A stretch of 64,000 nucleotides of DNA from Bubalus kerabau (Eukaryota > Chordata > Mammalia > Artiodactyla > Bovidae): NCBI RefSeq assembly GCF_029407905.1, contig NW_026577924.1:496001-560000 (forward strand), given 5' to 3'. Positions 20,592-31,865 of this stretch are shown here, piece after piece. Below the pieces are notes generated by a model. That model ran no database searches. It was given only the letters and a program-made list of their open reading frames with translations, and had not been told where the DNA came from. Both the position numbers and the translations under genes were made by a program. Position 1 is the first letter of the stretch. The number at the start of each line of letters is the position of its first letter.

Positions 20592-23500
20592 CTTCAAGAC
20601 AAGATAAGAACACTCAGAGTTGAGATTCTTTTGCTCGTTTACTGTGGTCTCTACTTTACTACGGAGAAGGCAATGGCACCCCACTCCAGTACTCTTGCCT
20701 GGAAAATCCCATGGGCGGAGGAGCCTGGTAGGCTGCAGTCCATGGGTTCGCTAAGAGTTGGACACGACTGAGTGACTTCACTTTCCATTTTTACTTTCCT
20801 GCATTGGAGAAGGAAAGGGCAATCCACTACAGTACTCTTGCCTGGAGAATCCCAGGGGCGGGGGAGCCTGGTGGGCTGCCAACTCTGGGGTCTCACAGAG
20901 TCGGACACGACTGAAGCAACTTAGCAGCAGCAGCAGCAGCAGCAGCAGCTACTTTACTAAATCAGAAGCATGTGGACTGAACTTCTTTTCCCCAGTCAGC
21001 TTTTCCTGGTCCCTCTGACCATTTCATATCTGCTTGGGGAATTAAAGTTATTAACCTCGTGTGCCGGATTGTAGACTTTCAAGGGACTTGCAATCCATGC
21101 TGTTATTGTGCTTTTCTAGCAAGGCCCCCATTCCAAGTTTTACAGGACACTGCAGACAGGAGCACTTTAGGGAGCTAGCTGGAGCTCTAGCTCCAGGGAC
21201 ATCTCTCAGACTGGAAATCACCATCCTGACCCTACAGACACACAGGCAAGTTCTTGTTGTGGCTATGCCTCTGGACTATATGGATTGAGGCATTGCTGGT
21301 GAGCATGAGATTCCTGAGGACACAGATTGGGACACCCCAGATTTGGGCAGATTGAAAGTGCATTGGGCTTCTTCCCTTAATAGCGCTAGCTCTTAGCAGA
21401 GCAGACGAAGCCCTCCAGTGGCTCTTGTCTTAACTCCTTAGGTATTCTTTTTGTACAGTCTGAGGGACAGGAATCAAAAGGATGATGTTGGCACTCCATG
21501 CATATGAAGGATTAGTTTTTCCTCGCAGGCGGGCCCTCCATTGCCTTCTTTGTTATTAAATAGACTCGTGTGGCCACTCTCAGGAGGATGTCTTGGGTTT
21601 TCTGTTCATCCCTTTATGACTTGCCACCTATACTGTTATGAGGAATGTGCGCAGGTACACAGAAGTTGGGTGCTTCCCCTAGTGGTCTTGGCTCGGCGAG
21701 CATCCGGAAAACTACTCTGTTCCACCCCAGGTGGTGCCGGAATAAAAGGGAAATCAAACCAAGGTTTTAATGGTGAGGACCTGGACATCAATCTGGGATG
21801 CCATCAGGTCTAACCCTGGTGCATCTCCACCATGCCTGGGTGGTAGAATGAGGGGGGGTGGGAGTAGGACACCTTCACCTGTAAGAGATAGGTTAGCTCT
21901 GGCCAGGGAAGGAAGCTTAGGTGGAAAATCAGTCTCCAACCCCGTCTAGAGCAAGGGCAGACACCTCTGGTAGAAAAAAGCCATGGCACTGGGCACTGCT
22001 TTTTTCTCTCTTACAGATGGGGCTTAACAGTCCAGAACCACCACCCCCCCTTGAATAATATCTTGAAAAACTGGGATAATTTTGATCCTCAAGGCCTAAA
22101 AATCCCTTATATATGGGGTTTCTTTGCTTTAAGAGACGACCTCACCTGCCCAGAGAGATAATCCCTGCTGGGACATCTTCTCGATCAGTCTACCCCTGTC
22201 ATCAGAGCCAATTTGAGCACTCTCTGGTTTAAATTTTAGCTATGAAGCTATGAGTACATGAAGGAGAAATGACATTTTGAACCCTGAATGGCCATGTGTA
22301 TTCTTTAGACTCCGGAGAAAACTAGGTAAAATGGAATCTTTTTGAAATTGCAAAACTGGTTCCTTTTGCACATGTAATTACTAAAAGTTTGACTTGTGAA
22401 AATACTCTTTTGGGGAGCTCTGATCCTGCCTGAGAAACAGAAACATGCCTGGGGAAAAACCTGAGTTAACTCTTATCATGTCCTTGAGATACACAGCCCA
22501 CTCGATCCGGGACTCCAGCCATGAGCTGGAACTCAAGCCAAGAAAATAAAAGGGACAAAGAGACAATTTAAATTTCAGGTGGAAAACTGTGAGGTTTCTG
22601 TCTGTCCAGATTTGTGTGTGTCTCGGTGTATGTCTCCATCCTTGGAAAAAATTGCTAAAGGCTAAGTGGTTCAATGAGCTCTAATTAATTGGCCTAAAGA
22701 GAAGTAAGTGCTTACAAATCAAACAATTCTAAATTCAAGGAAATTAAAGTAAATGAATTCGAGGCTTGTGTGAACTGGGAAATAATCATTATTGTATTGA
22801 TACATGATACTGATGTTTGTTTATTGATCTAATTAACAGAGACATTGTGCAGATACTTTTATAAATGATATAACTTTGGGTGATTTATCCTTACCAATCG
22901 ACAGAATGATGATGTAAAGTACAAGTCATGGTTTCTGAAGAAAAGTAAGATGTGTGTTTTTAATAAAAAGTAATAAGGAATGGAATTACATTCTATTAAG
23001 GAAAAGCAAAGGAAGTCTAAACGTACAGGTGGCTGTCCTCTAAGTGGACAAATGAAGTGACGAATACAGAAAGTGCAAAAAGGTGTGTTGCAAGTGAAAG
23101 AAGAGTTTTGTGCATGCTACAAGTTTGTTAAGACATTAAACTGCCTTTGAAGTCTTATTGTGACTATGACTAAGTGAATAACTATTGTTTCCCAGTGAAT
23201 ATAAGCTGTTACCAAACTGGAATTTGGTTTTCTCTCACTGATTAAAAGAACAAAGTTTTCTTGGAATGTGGCTTTTGATAACAGACTACAGCACATATGA
23301 ACACAGCTCATTCTGCTTCTACAAAAGTTAACGCCTCTTCAGGGAATTTAAAATGGATTAAAAATGGCCATAAACCAAAGGGTTGGGGCTATGAGAGGTC
23401 CAACGTGGCCACTTGGCTTTTCCTGGCTCCCTGACAAACCTCATTTTTATTTGATAATGCCTTTCCTGGCTTCAGAATTAATATCTCAGAATAGAAAAAA

Positions 23501-24000
23501 TGGTTAAAAGGTGCTTTCCACAATCTCCAGTGATCAGGGCACCCACTTTGCTGGACAGGTCATACAGACATTCACAAAAGCTTCATGAGTTTCTTCGAGA
23601 CTACTGCTTTCACTGATGTCCTTGGCCATTGGGCAAGGACAGCAGAACAAAGGGATCAATTGCATGGGATGGAGTAGACTGCTAAATATGACCACAATTT
23701 TCACGACTTTTTGTCTGACATATTGTTGATTTTTACTCTGTGTTTTCAGATATAAAGAAGCACTTCTCCTCGAGTTACTGGTCATTTAAAACAATCTAGT
23801 GATTTACTCCTATGGGTGAAATTATACCTTTTTTCTCTCTGCCTCATCCCTCCAGAAGCTGGAGACACTTGGGTTCTGAACAGCCTTATCAGGTAAATAA
23901 AAAGACTGTCTCCCGACATATACAGAAATCTCAACGTATACTGGGGAGCTCTAAAAGAAAAATCCACCTAACTGATGTCAGGCCTATGGCATCTATTATG
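20592..24000 (+). mobile_element. decayed class I endogenous retrovirus interior
   Basis: Old retroviral interior sequence with every frame broken. The clearest trace is near 23,530-23,575, where a D-x-G-x-x-F stretch fits the second catalytic Asp region of an integrase core domain. An ART2A SINE interrupts the leader. I could not place gag, protease or env reliably and the 3' limit is a guess. Confidence 0.45.
20662..20948 (+). mobile_element. ART2A dimeric SINE
   Basis: Two GGAGAAGG-headed halves, joined through TTCACTTTCCATTTTTACTT, end in a (CAG)n tail at 20,923-20,948. The target duplication CTACTTTACTA is at 20,651-20,661 and 20,949-20,959, perfect over 11 bases. It sits inside the endogenous retrovirus leader. 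Confidence 0.93.
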
Positions 24001-24411
24001 TTTCACTGAATATTAAGTTCCAGTTTTTTAAGTTAAGGTCTGTATTTACTAAGACACACTCCTTAGATAGTTCCTTGTGGTTATGTTACATTGCTAAGAG
24101 GTTTAATTAAGTTGTTAAAAAGGACATTCTGAGTTTGTTTCTAAAGCTTATCTCAATAACCAGTCTTTGAATCAAGATCAGATGCTCAGGATCTACAACC
24201 AGGATATCAACAGCAAGCTATAGTCATTTAGCAAACTAAGTCAGATGACATGGAGATGTCACTGGGCTACACCTACTAGAAGTTCTTGACTTAACTTCTT
24301 ACTTATGATTCTACTATTACTGCTATCGTTTTCTATATTGCCTGTTTCAAGAAGTGTTGTTCCTTACATTATCAAGTGTGTGACTGAGCCACTAAGTGAG
24401 TCACTGTATGA

Positions 24412-26284
24412 CTTAGCTGGGAAAAGAAGAGAAGTGAAAAGCAAAGGAGATAAGGAAAGATATAAGCCTCTGAATGCAGAGTTCCAAAGAACAGCAAGGA
24501 GATAAGCAAGCCTTCCTCAGCGATCAATGCAAAGAAATAGAGGAAAAAAACAGAATGGGAAAGACTAGAGATCTCTTCAAGAAAATTAGAGATACCAAGG
24601 GGACATTTCATGCAAAGATGGGCTCGATAAAGGACAGAAATGGTATGGACCTAACAGAAGCAGCAGATATTAAGAAGAGGTGGCAAGAATACACAGAAGA
24701 ACTGTGCAGAAAAGATCTTCACGACCCAGATAATCACGACGGTGTGATCACTGACCTAGAGCCAGACATGCTGGAATGTGAAGTCAAGTGGGCCTTAGAA
24801 AGCATCACTACGAACAAAGCTAGTGGAGGTGATGGAATTCCAGAGGAGCTGTTTCAAATCCTGAAAGATGATGCTGAGAAAGTGCTGCACTCAATATGCC
24901 AGCAAATTTGGAAAACTCAGCAGTGGCCACAGGACTGGAAAAGGTCAGTTTTCATTCCAATCCCAAAGAAAGCAATGCCAAAGAATGCTCAGACTACCGC
25001 ACAATTGCACTCATCTCACATGCTAATAAAGTAATGCTCAAAATTCTCCAAGCCAGGCTTCAGCAATACACGAACCGTGAACTTCCAGATGTTCAAGCTG
25101 GTTTTAGAAAAGGCAGAGGAACCAGAGATCAAATTGCCAACATCTGCTGGATCATGGAAAAAGCAAGAGAGTTCCAGAAAAACATCTGTTTCTGCTTTAT
25201 TGACGATGCCAAAGCCTTTGACTGCATGGATCACAATAAACTGTATAAAATTCTGAAAGAGATGGGAATACCAGAACACCTGACCTGCCTCTTGAGAAAT
25301 CTGTATGCAGGTCAGGAAGCAACAGTTAGAACTGGACATGGGAAAACAGACTGGGTCCAAATAGGAAAAGGAGTACGTCAAGGCTGTATATTGTCACCCT
25401 GCTTATTTAATTTCTATGCAGAATACATCATGAGAAACGCTGGACTGGAAGAAACACAAGCTGGAATCAAGATTGCCGGGATAATATCAATAACCTCAGA
25501 TATGCAGATGACACCACCCTTATGGCAGAAAGTGAAGAGGAACTCAAAAGCCTCTTGATGAAAGTGAAAGTGGAGAGTGAAAAACGGCTTAAAGCTCGAC
25601 ACACAGAAAACGAAGATCACGGCATCTGGTCCCATCGCTTCATGGGAACTAGATGGGGAAATAGTGGAAACAGTATCAGACTTTATTTTGGGGGGCTCCA
25701 AAATCACTGCAGATGGTGACTGCAGCCATGAAATTAAAAGACGCTTACTCCTTGGAAGAAAAGTTATGAACAACCTAGATAGCATATTCAAAAGCAGAGA
25801 CATTACTTTGCCAACAAAGGTCCGTCTAGTCAAGGCTATGGTTTTCCTGTAGTCATGTATGGATGTGAGAGTTGGACCATGAAGAAGGCTGAGCACCGAA
25901 GAACTGATGCTTTTGAACTGTGGTGTTGGAGAAGACTCCTGAGAGTCCCTTGGACTGCAAGGAGATGCAACCAGTCCATTCTGAAGGAGATCAGCCCTGG
26001 GATTTCTTTGGAAGGAATGATGCTGAAGCTGAAGCTCCAGTACTTTGGCCACCTCATGCAAAGAATTGACTCTTTGGAAAAGACCCTGATGCTGGGAGGG
26101 ATTGGGGGCAAGAGGAGAAGGGGACGACAGAGGATGAGATGGCTGGATGGCATCACTGACTCGATGGACGTGAGTCTGAGTGAAGTCCAGGAGTTGGTGA
26201 TGGAGAGGGAGGCCTGGCGTGCTGCGATTCATGGGGTCACGAAGAGTCGGACACGACTGAGCGACTGAACTGAACTGAACTGAC
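24412..26284 (+). mobile_element. BovB LINE, long 5'-truncated copy
   Basis: About 1.87 kb of BovB. The reverse-transcriptase part reads well: ELPDVQAGFRKGRGTRDQ, the motif A segment FIDDAKAFDCMDH, and the motif B segment GVRQGCILSPCLFNFY. Just before the YADD catalytic box a single base is missing (GGGATAATATC in place of GGGAGAAATATC), so the catalytic box falls out of frame. Another break separates the first block near 24,980. It ends in the usual TGAACTGAACTGAACTGA tail. The endonuclease half is absent. Confidence 0.93.
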
Positions 26285-27029
26285 ATAGCATAAGAAATCC
26301 CCACATAATAGGAATTAAACTCAATATATGAGTTTTCTCATACAGTGTGATTTAGTAGCGAAAAGCAACCACCACCCCACAACCTGAACTGCTCATGAAT
26401 CCAGACTGAATGAGGCAGGCAGAATAATGTCTTATTTTAAGCCTCATTCCGAGAGAGAGAGATTTGTATGAATGATGTCTCTGTGAAATGAAGCAATATA
26501 TTCTGGCCTCTTTATTTCCTAGTACTTGTATTTATTAACAGGAGAGATAAGAATGGCATATATTGTAAGCATCTTTTTTAAAAATTCCTCACCCAAAATA
26601 TCTGGTATTAAACTCTGTAGTTCATGGCTGAAGGTCATGGATTATGGTTTGTGCTTAATTAACACATGAAGGCAGAGCTGAGGTCTCTATGGAAGGCTGT
26701 TGAACACTATAAGCAAACACAGAGATGGGGATATTGAAAAATATCAGTTATTACCAGATATTCGCAACTATCTGGGAAGACGAATAGATGATCTTTATGA
26801 AAATGCAACTCCAAACAACTGATCCACTTGAGGAGATAATTCAATTGGGAAATTAAGTAAGATTTGGTTGATTTACATTATTTACAACATATTCATTCAC
26901 TTACTTTGATAACTTCTGCCTCCTTAAGATTATTATTTACAATTCTGAAACACCATTCTTTTTGACATTTAAATATTCAGCAAAATATGCAAAATAATAT
27001 TTGCAAAGTATCTTGCAAGTACAAAAATA
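26285..27029. other. AT-rich non-coding sequence
   Basis: No gene or clear repeat family recognised. Confidence 0.4.
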
Positions 27030-27044
27030 AGACACATACATATT

Positions 27045-27748
27045 CAGTTCAGTTCAGGCCCTCAGTCGTGTCTGACTCTTTGAGACCCCATGTACTGCAG
27101 CACACCAGGCCTCCCCGTCCATCACCAACTCCCGGAGTCCACCCAAACCCATGTCCATTGAGTCAGTGATGCCATCCAGCCATCTCATCCTCTGTTGTCC
27201 CCTTCTCCTCCTCCCCTCAACCTTTCCAAGCATCAGGGTCTTTTCAAATGCGTCAGCTCTTCTCATCAGGTGGCCAAAGTGTTGGAGTTTTAGCTTCAAC
27301 ATCAGTCCTTCCAATGAACACCCAGGACTGATCTCCTTTAGGATGGACTGGTTGGATCTCCTTGCAGCCCAAGGGACTCTCAAGAGTCTTCTCCAACACC
27401 ACAGTTCAAAAGCATCAATCCTTCGGCCCTCAGCTTTCTTTATAGTCCAACTCTCACATCCATACATGACTGCTGGAAAAACTATAGCTTTGACTAGACA
27501 GATCTTTGTTGCTCGTAAAATAATGCTCAAAATTCTCCAAGCCAGGCTTCAGCAATACGTGCACCATGAACTTCCAGATGTTCAAGCTGGTTTTAGAAAA
27601 GGCAGAGGAACCAGAGATCAAATTGCCAACACCTGCTGGATCATCGAAAAAGCAAGAGAGTTCCAGAAAAACGTCTCTTTCTGCTTTATTGACTATGCCA
27701 TAGCCTTTGACTGTGTGAGTCACAATAAACTGTGGAAAATTCTGAAGG
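27045..27748 (-). mobile_element. BovB with internal inversion (twin priming)
   Basis: From 27,045 to about 27,513 this is the BovB 3' end on the minus strand, with the tail CAGTTCAGTTCAG at the left. From 27,514 to 27,748 it is an upstream reverse-transcriptase stretch on the plus strand (KIMLKILQARLQQYVHHELP onward, through FIDYAIAFDCVSH). Near-identical target duplications flank the pair: AGACACATACATATT at 27,030-27,044 and AGACACACACATAATT at 27,749-27,764. One insertion with its 5' half flipped fits best. Confidence 0.85.
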
Positions 27749-27764
27749 AGACACACACATAATT

Positions 27765-28126
27765 TAGCCAAATATTAATATGGCCTATCTTTGTGTGGAG
27801 AACAGTTAACAACATTTTTATGACATAGTAATAATATGATTCTTTAAAATCCATCATCTGTCCTATTAATTCTAAAAAATATTACATTATTTGAGAGAGA
27901 AACATTAGAAAATATCCTATTACCTAAAATAAATCTATAGTATTAAATATAGTTTAACTCATTATATAGAATACAAATCTATACTATTAATAGTTACATT
28001 TTATATCCAAAACTATGCACATTTTCATAAGAAAATGCAGCAATCTTAAAAATGTATTTCAAACAAAATGTATACTTTGCCCTAAAAAATCATGAAAATC
28101 CTATAGGTATGGATGTATACACATTA
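27765..28126. other. AT-rich non-coding sequence
   Basis: Nothing recognised. Confidence 0.4.
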
Positions 28127-28449
28127 GACTTCCCTGGTAGCTCAACTGGTAAAGAATCCACCTGCAATGCAGGAGACCCCTGGTTGATTCCTGGGTCGGG
28201 AAAATCCCCTGGGGAAGAGATAGGCTACCCACTCCAGTATACTTGGGCTTCCCTGATGGCTCAGTTGGTAAAGAGTCTGCCTGCAATGTGGGAGACCTGG
28301 GTTCAGTCCCTGGCTTGGGAAGATCCCCTGGAGGAGAACATGGCAACCCACTCCGATATTTGTGCCTGGAGAATCCCCATGGACAGAGAAGCCTGGTGGG
28401 CTACAGTCCATGTGGCCACAGAGTCAGAAACACCTAAGCACAGCAGCAG
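28127..28449 (+). mobile_element. Bov-tA SINE tandem pair
   Basis: A Bov-tA head (ACTTCCCTGGTAGCTCAAC to ACCCACTCCAGTATACTTG) is followed by a complete Bov-tA from GGCTTCCCTGATGGCTCAG to CACAGAGTCAGAAACACC. Confidence 0.87.
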
Positions 28450-28479
28450 AATATATATATATATATATATATATATATT
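28450..28479 (+). repeat. AT microsatellite at the SINE tail
   Basis: About 15 AT units follow the SINE tail, probably grown from its A-rich end. Confidence 0.9.
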
Positions 28480-28704
28480 CCCATCACTGAGTCTGATCTA
28501 TATTTTGTCAAATATTATTTTAGGATTATTCTACACTTGAATTTAGATAGTAAGTGAAAGTCTTTTACTTTGAGATAAATCATCTGTTTTGAGGAACTAA
28601 AGGATTTATATTTTCTTCTTTTTTGTAGCAAAGTCAGTTGTAGTTTATTTATTCCTTGATCATGTATACTTAATGTCAAACCCAGTTCAAATAGCATGAG
28701 TTTG

Positions 28705-28706
<2 letters not shown>

Positions 28707-28750
<44 letters not shown>
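28707..28750 (+). repeat. TA microsatellite
   Basis: About 21 TA units followed by CACACATACACA. Confidence 0.9.
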
Positions 28751-28757
<7 letters not shown>

Positions 28758-29057
28758 ACATATATTTCCCCCAATACGTACAATGTTACTTCACAAACAG
28801 ATCACACAGTGACTTGCTTTTCAGACTGTAAGACTTGCCATGTCGACTATAAGGCTGGACTTTACACTATGTTGTATTTAGATCTATATATTCTTTTCAC
28901 TTAAGTAAAATAATAGCAGTTCACAAATACACACAAAAAAATCTCTAGGTACTTGATTAAAAGAAATCTAGAGTTGTAGGATACGAGGCTAGGTATATAG
29001 TTCTGAAAGGAGTTTGCAGTATGTGATTGTTCTTATTTTCCTATAACTGCCTTTTTG

Positions 29058-29243
29058 TTTTTGTTTAGTCGCTGAATCATGTCCAGCTGTTTTGCATCCC
29101 CATGGGCTGTAGCCCACCAGATTCCTCTCTCCATGGGATTTCCCAGGCAAAAACACTGGAGTGGGTAGCCATTTCCTTCTCCAGAGGATCTTCCTGGCCC
29201 AAGGATTGAACATGTGTCTCCTGCATTAGCAGGTGGATTCTTT
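29058..29243 (-). mobile_element. Bov-tA SINE
   Basis: Reverse-complement Bov-tA with CAAAAACACTGGAGTGGGTA inside. Flanks AACTGCCTTTTT (29,045) and AACTGTCTTTTA (29,244) look like a target duplication. Confidence 0.85.
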
Positions 29244-29608
29244 AACTGTCTTTTACCTTGTAACATATTATTACCTTTTATACCTTGAGGCCAAGTATTT
29301 TGAGAGCGAAGTCTCCCCCAGGTTTAGCCTTCAATACAGGCAGGATCACTCTCCCTCCAGATTTTTCAGTGTGTTTTTACTCTGTAAAAAGTTTCCTTTT
29401 CTTTTTTTTTAAACAAAGGGGATTATTAGTGAAAAGTGAAATCAAGGAAAACGCATTGAGAGGAAAATAAAGAAGGAAACACTGAAGGCAAGCTGTTGTT
29501 GGAGGCTTGGCTTTTACACATTCTGACTGATTTTCCCATTAGCAGGAGAGACTCAGCAACAGAGGGAGTGATGAGAAGACAGTCACTGGCGTCAGAGATG
29601 AATGACCT

Positions 29609-30552
29609 TCAGATCATTAAGCTCCTTTCCCAGAACCTTTTATTGCACCAAACTCTTCTTATGGAATTTTTCATCTCCATGTTTCTAAGTGTGTAGATAA
29701 GCGGGTTGAGCATGGGGACAATAATTGTGTAGAAGAGCATAAACACTTTATCCTCTGGTAATGTTGTGGCAGGTCTAATGTAAACAAAGATGACAGGTGT
29801 GAAAAAGAGGATCACGGACTGTGATGTAGGAACTACAGGTGGAAAGTGCTTTATGGTGGCTTTCTGCAGAATATGTGCACACATTATACAGAATCAAAAT
29901 GTAGGAGGCCATCAAAACCACAAAGAGCACCAGTCCCATCAAGCCAGAATTGGCAATGACAAAAAAGCCAATTTTGTGTGTATCAGTGCAGGCTAGTTTC
30001 AACAAAAGATATGCATCACAGAAATAGTGGTCTATTTCACTGGGGCCACAGAAAGGTGAAACAATCGCAAGAAGAAAGAGACCAAGAGAATGAAGAAGTC
30101 CCCCTGCACACGACGCTATGAGAATTGAGTGACGTTTTTGCCTGTTCATGGTGATGGCGTCGTGGAGAGGTTTGCTGATGACCACATAGCAGTCACAGGC
30201 CATCCCTGTGAGGGTGAAGACCTCATTCCCCCCTCCCCAAAGAAGTAGGTGGTGAAAAGCTGTGTCATGCAGTTTTTATAGGAAATGGCCTTTTTTCCAT
30301 CAGTAAGTCAGTCATGAGTTTGGGTGTCACAGTGGAGGTGTAGAAGAGATCTGAGAGTGCAAGGCAGTTAAGGAAGAAGTACATGGGCTGGGTGATTAGC
30401 TGACTGCATGTAATAGAAGTCACAATGATCAAATTCCCCAACCAAATAGCCAGGTAACAGAATAAGAAAAATAAAAAGCAGAGGATCTGGACTTTCGTGT
30501 CCATAGAAAGTTCTAAGAGGATAAATTCAGTAACATTATTTCTATCTTCCAT
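29609..30552 (-). pseudogene. olfactory receptor pseudogene, OR4-like
   Basis: A seven-transmembrane odorant receptor remnant. The start MEDRNNVTEFILLELSM opens an OR N-terminus with a glycosylation site. QPMYFFLNCLALSDL is the TM2 hallmark, KALSTCSSYITV the TM6 hallmark and PMLNPLIYTLRN the TM7 hallmark. The coding length is about 940 nt, normal for an OR. Two frame changes break it: one in the G-run near 30,225-30,235 and one near 29,800-29,880. The DRY motif is changed (MACDCYVV in place of MAYDRYVA). The N-terminus and TM6-7 resemble the OR4C/OR4A group, and the exact subfamily is not resolved. A solo LTR starts about 100 bases upstream on the same strand. Confidence 0.9.
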
Positions 30553-30652
30553 GATCTGATGTTCAAGAAAGTTATCTGAAATGACAAAACCAATGAAACG
30601 AATCATTGATGAGAAAATGGAAACCTAATATCTACTTTAAATGGCACCAATG

Positions 30653-31131
30653 TGCCGGTGCTAGACGGCAAAGTCGATCAGGTCCCGAGAACGTGCACGG
30701 CGGGGCTGAGAAAAGAAACAAAAGCAAGAGAAATCTCCAACAAAGATGGGGTCGAGAGGTTCAGACACGTCTCCACGAAGGGACGCAGTCTGACACCAAC
30801 TTTATTCAGCATCTCACATTTATACAGAAGAGCGTGAGAAAGACAAGACAGTTAACATTTTCTTTGTTTGACCTACACATCTTACAAACAGTCACAAGAA
30901 ATCTTGAGAGCATGGGAATGGCACCCTGTTATTATTTCTTACACCAGATAATATTTCTCTGTGCGTGAGAAGTTTGCACAGAACTCCAGGTGCCTGCAGT
31001 AAATAAGCGCCTAATCTCTGGGGTGGCGGGACAGAGAGCTATGTTTGCAAGCAAACCCTCAAGGACTGAAGCAGCTCCCAGAGCTGTGTCCTTCGGACAA
31101 AGGACCCCATTCTGATGGGCAGCTCCCCGCA
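30653..31131 (-). mobile_element. solo LTR, betaretrovirus-like
   Basis: A 479-bp element with TG...CA ends and a perfect 6-bp duplication CCAATG at 30,647-30,652 and 31,132-31,137. On the minus strand it has a TATA-like GTATAAATG (30,826-30,818) and an AATAAA signal (30,806-30,801) in the right order. No interior sequence remains. A 6-bp duplication is usual for class II (ERVK-type) elements. Confidence 0.9.
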
Positions 31132-31137
31132 CCAATG

Positions 31138-31644
31138 CCTTTTAAAGACAAGTTATTTTGAGACCCACTGAAATCATTTTCATTTAATACGAGTCTTTTG
31201 AATATCTAGTACTAATATTCCTCGAAGAGCTAAGAATACAGTGATAAATTAGACAAAGTTCCAGTTTTTATATAATTTAAATTATTTTGTGAGGAAGCCA
31301 GGAATTATATTTATCAAGAATTTTTAAAAAAGAGATAATCTTAATAGTGTTAAGTAGGGCGACATATAATGTGCCGATTTAGGATGTAAAATAGAGGCAA
31401 CTATAGAATTTGCTTGATTAAGTGGTTTCTAATGAAGTCACAAAATTGGTGTAGGGTGTGTGGGTGGGCTTTGCAGTGCTGGCACAGAGTCAATGTTAAA
31501 TAAATATCAATTAAATAAAAATCTGGAAAGCGAACAATGTGCTATAATTTTGAAGGAATAATACAATACATAATCATCCTTTAGTCAGGTAATTCATGAT
31601 AAAACTGAAGAACAAATCATTTTTATGAGTGGACTCATGATCCT
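31138..31644. other. AT-rich non-coding sequence
   Basis: Nothing recognised. Confidence 0.4.
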
Positions 31645-31658
31645 TTTTGACTTTTAAG

Positions 31659-31865
31659 TTAGTTAAGTTGCTCAGTAGTATCTGACTCTTCGCGACCCAG
31701 TGGACTGTAGCCCACCAGGCTCCTCCATCCATGGGATTCTCCAGGCAAGAATACTGGAGTGGGTTGCCATTTCCTTCTCCAGGGGATCTTTCTGACTCAG
31801 GGATCAAACCCAGGTCTTCTGCATTGCAGGCAGATGCTTTAACCTCTGAGCCACCAGGGAAGCCC
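31659..31865 (-). mobile_element. Bov-tA SINE with 14-bp target duplication
   Basis: Full-length reverse-complement Bov-tA. The duplication TTTTGACTTTTAAG is at 31,645-31,658 and 31,866-31,879, perfect. Confidence 0.95.

Noticed and set aside
25414..26304. A 296-codon minus-strand open frame; similar ones at 61,674-62,504 and 60,254-61,027.
   Set aside because: They are antisense or partner-strand frames of BovB copies; the real product is the BovB reverse transcriptase on the other strand.
28127..28449. tRNA genes suggested by tRNA-like GGTTCGATCC boxes here and in many similar places.
   Set aside because: They belong to tRNA-derived SINEs (Bov-tA and CHR types); no cloverleaf can be completed.
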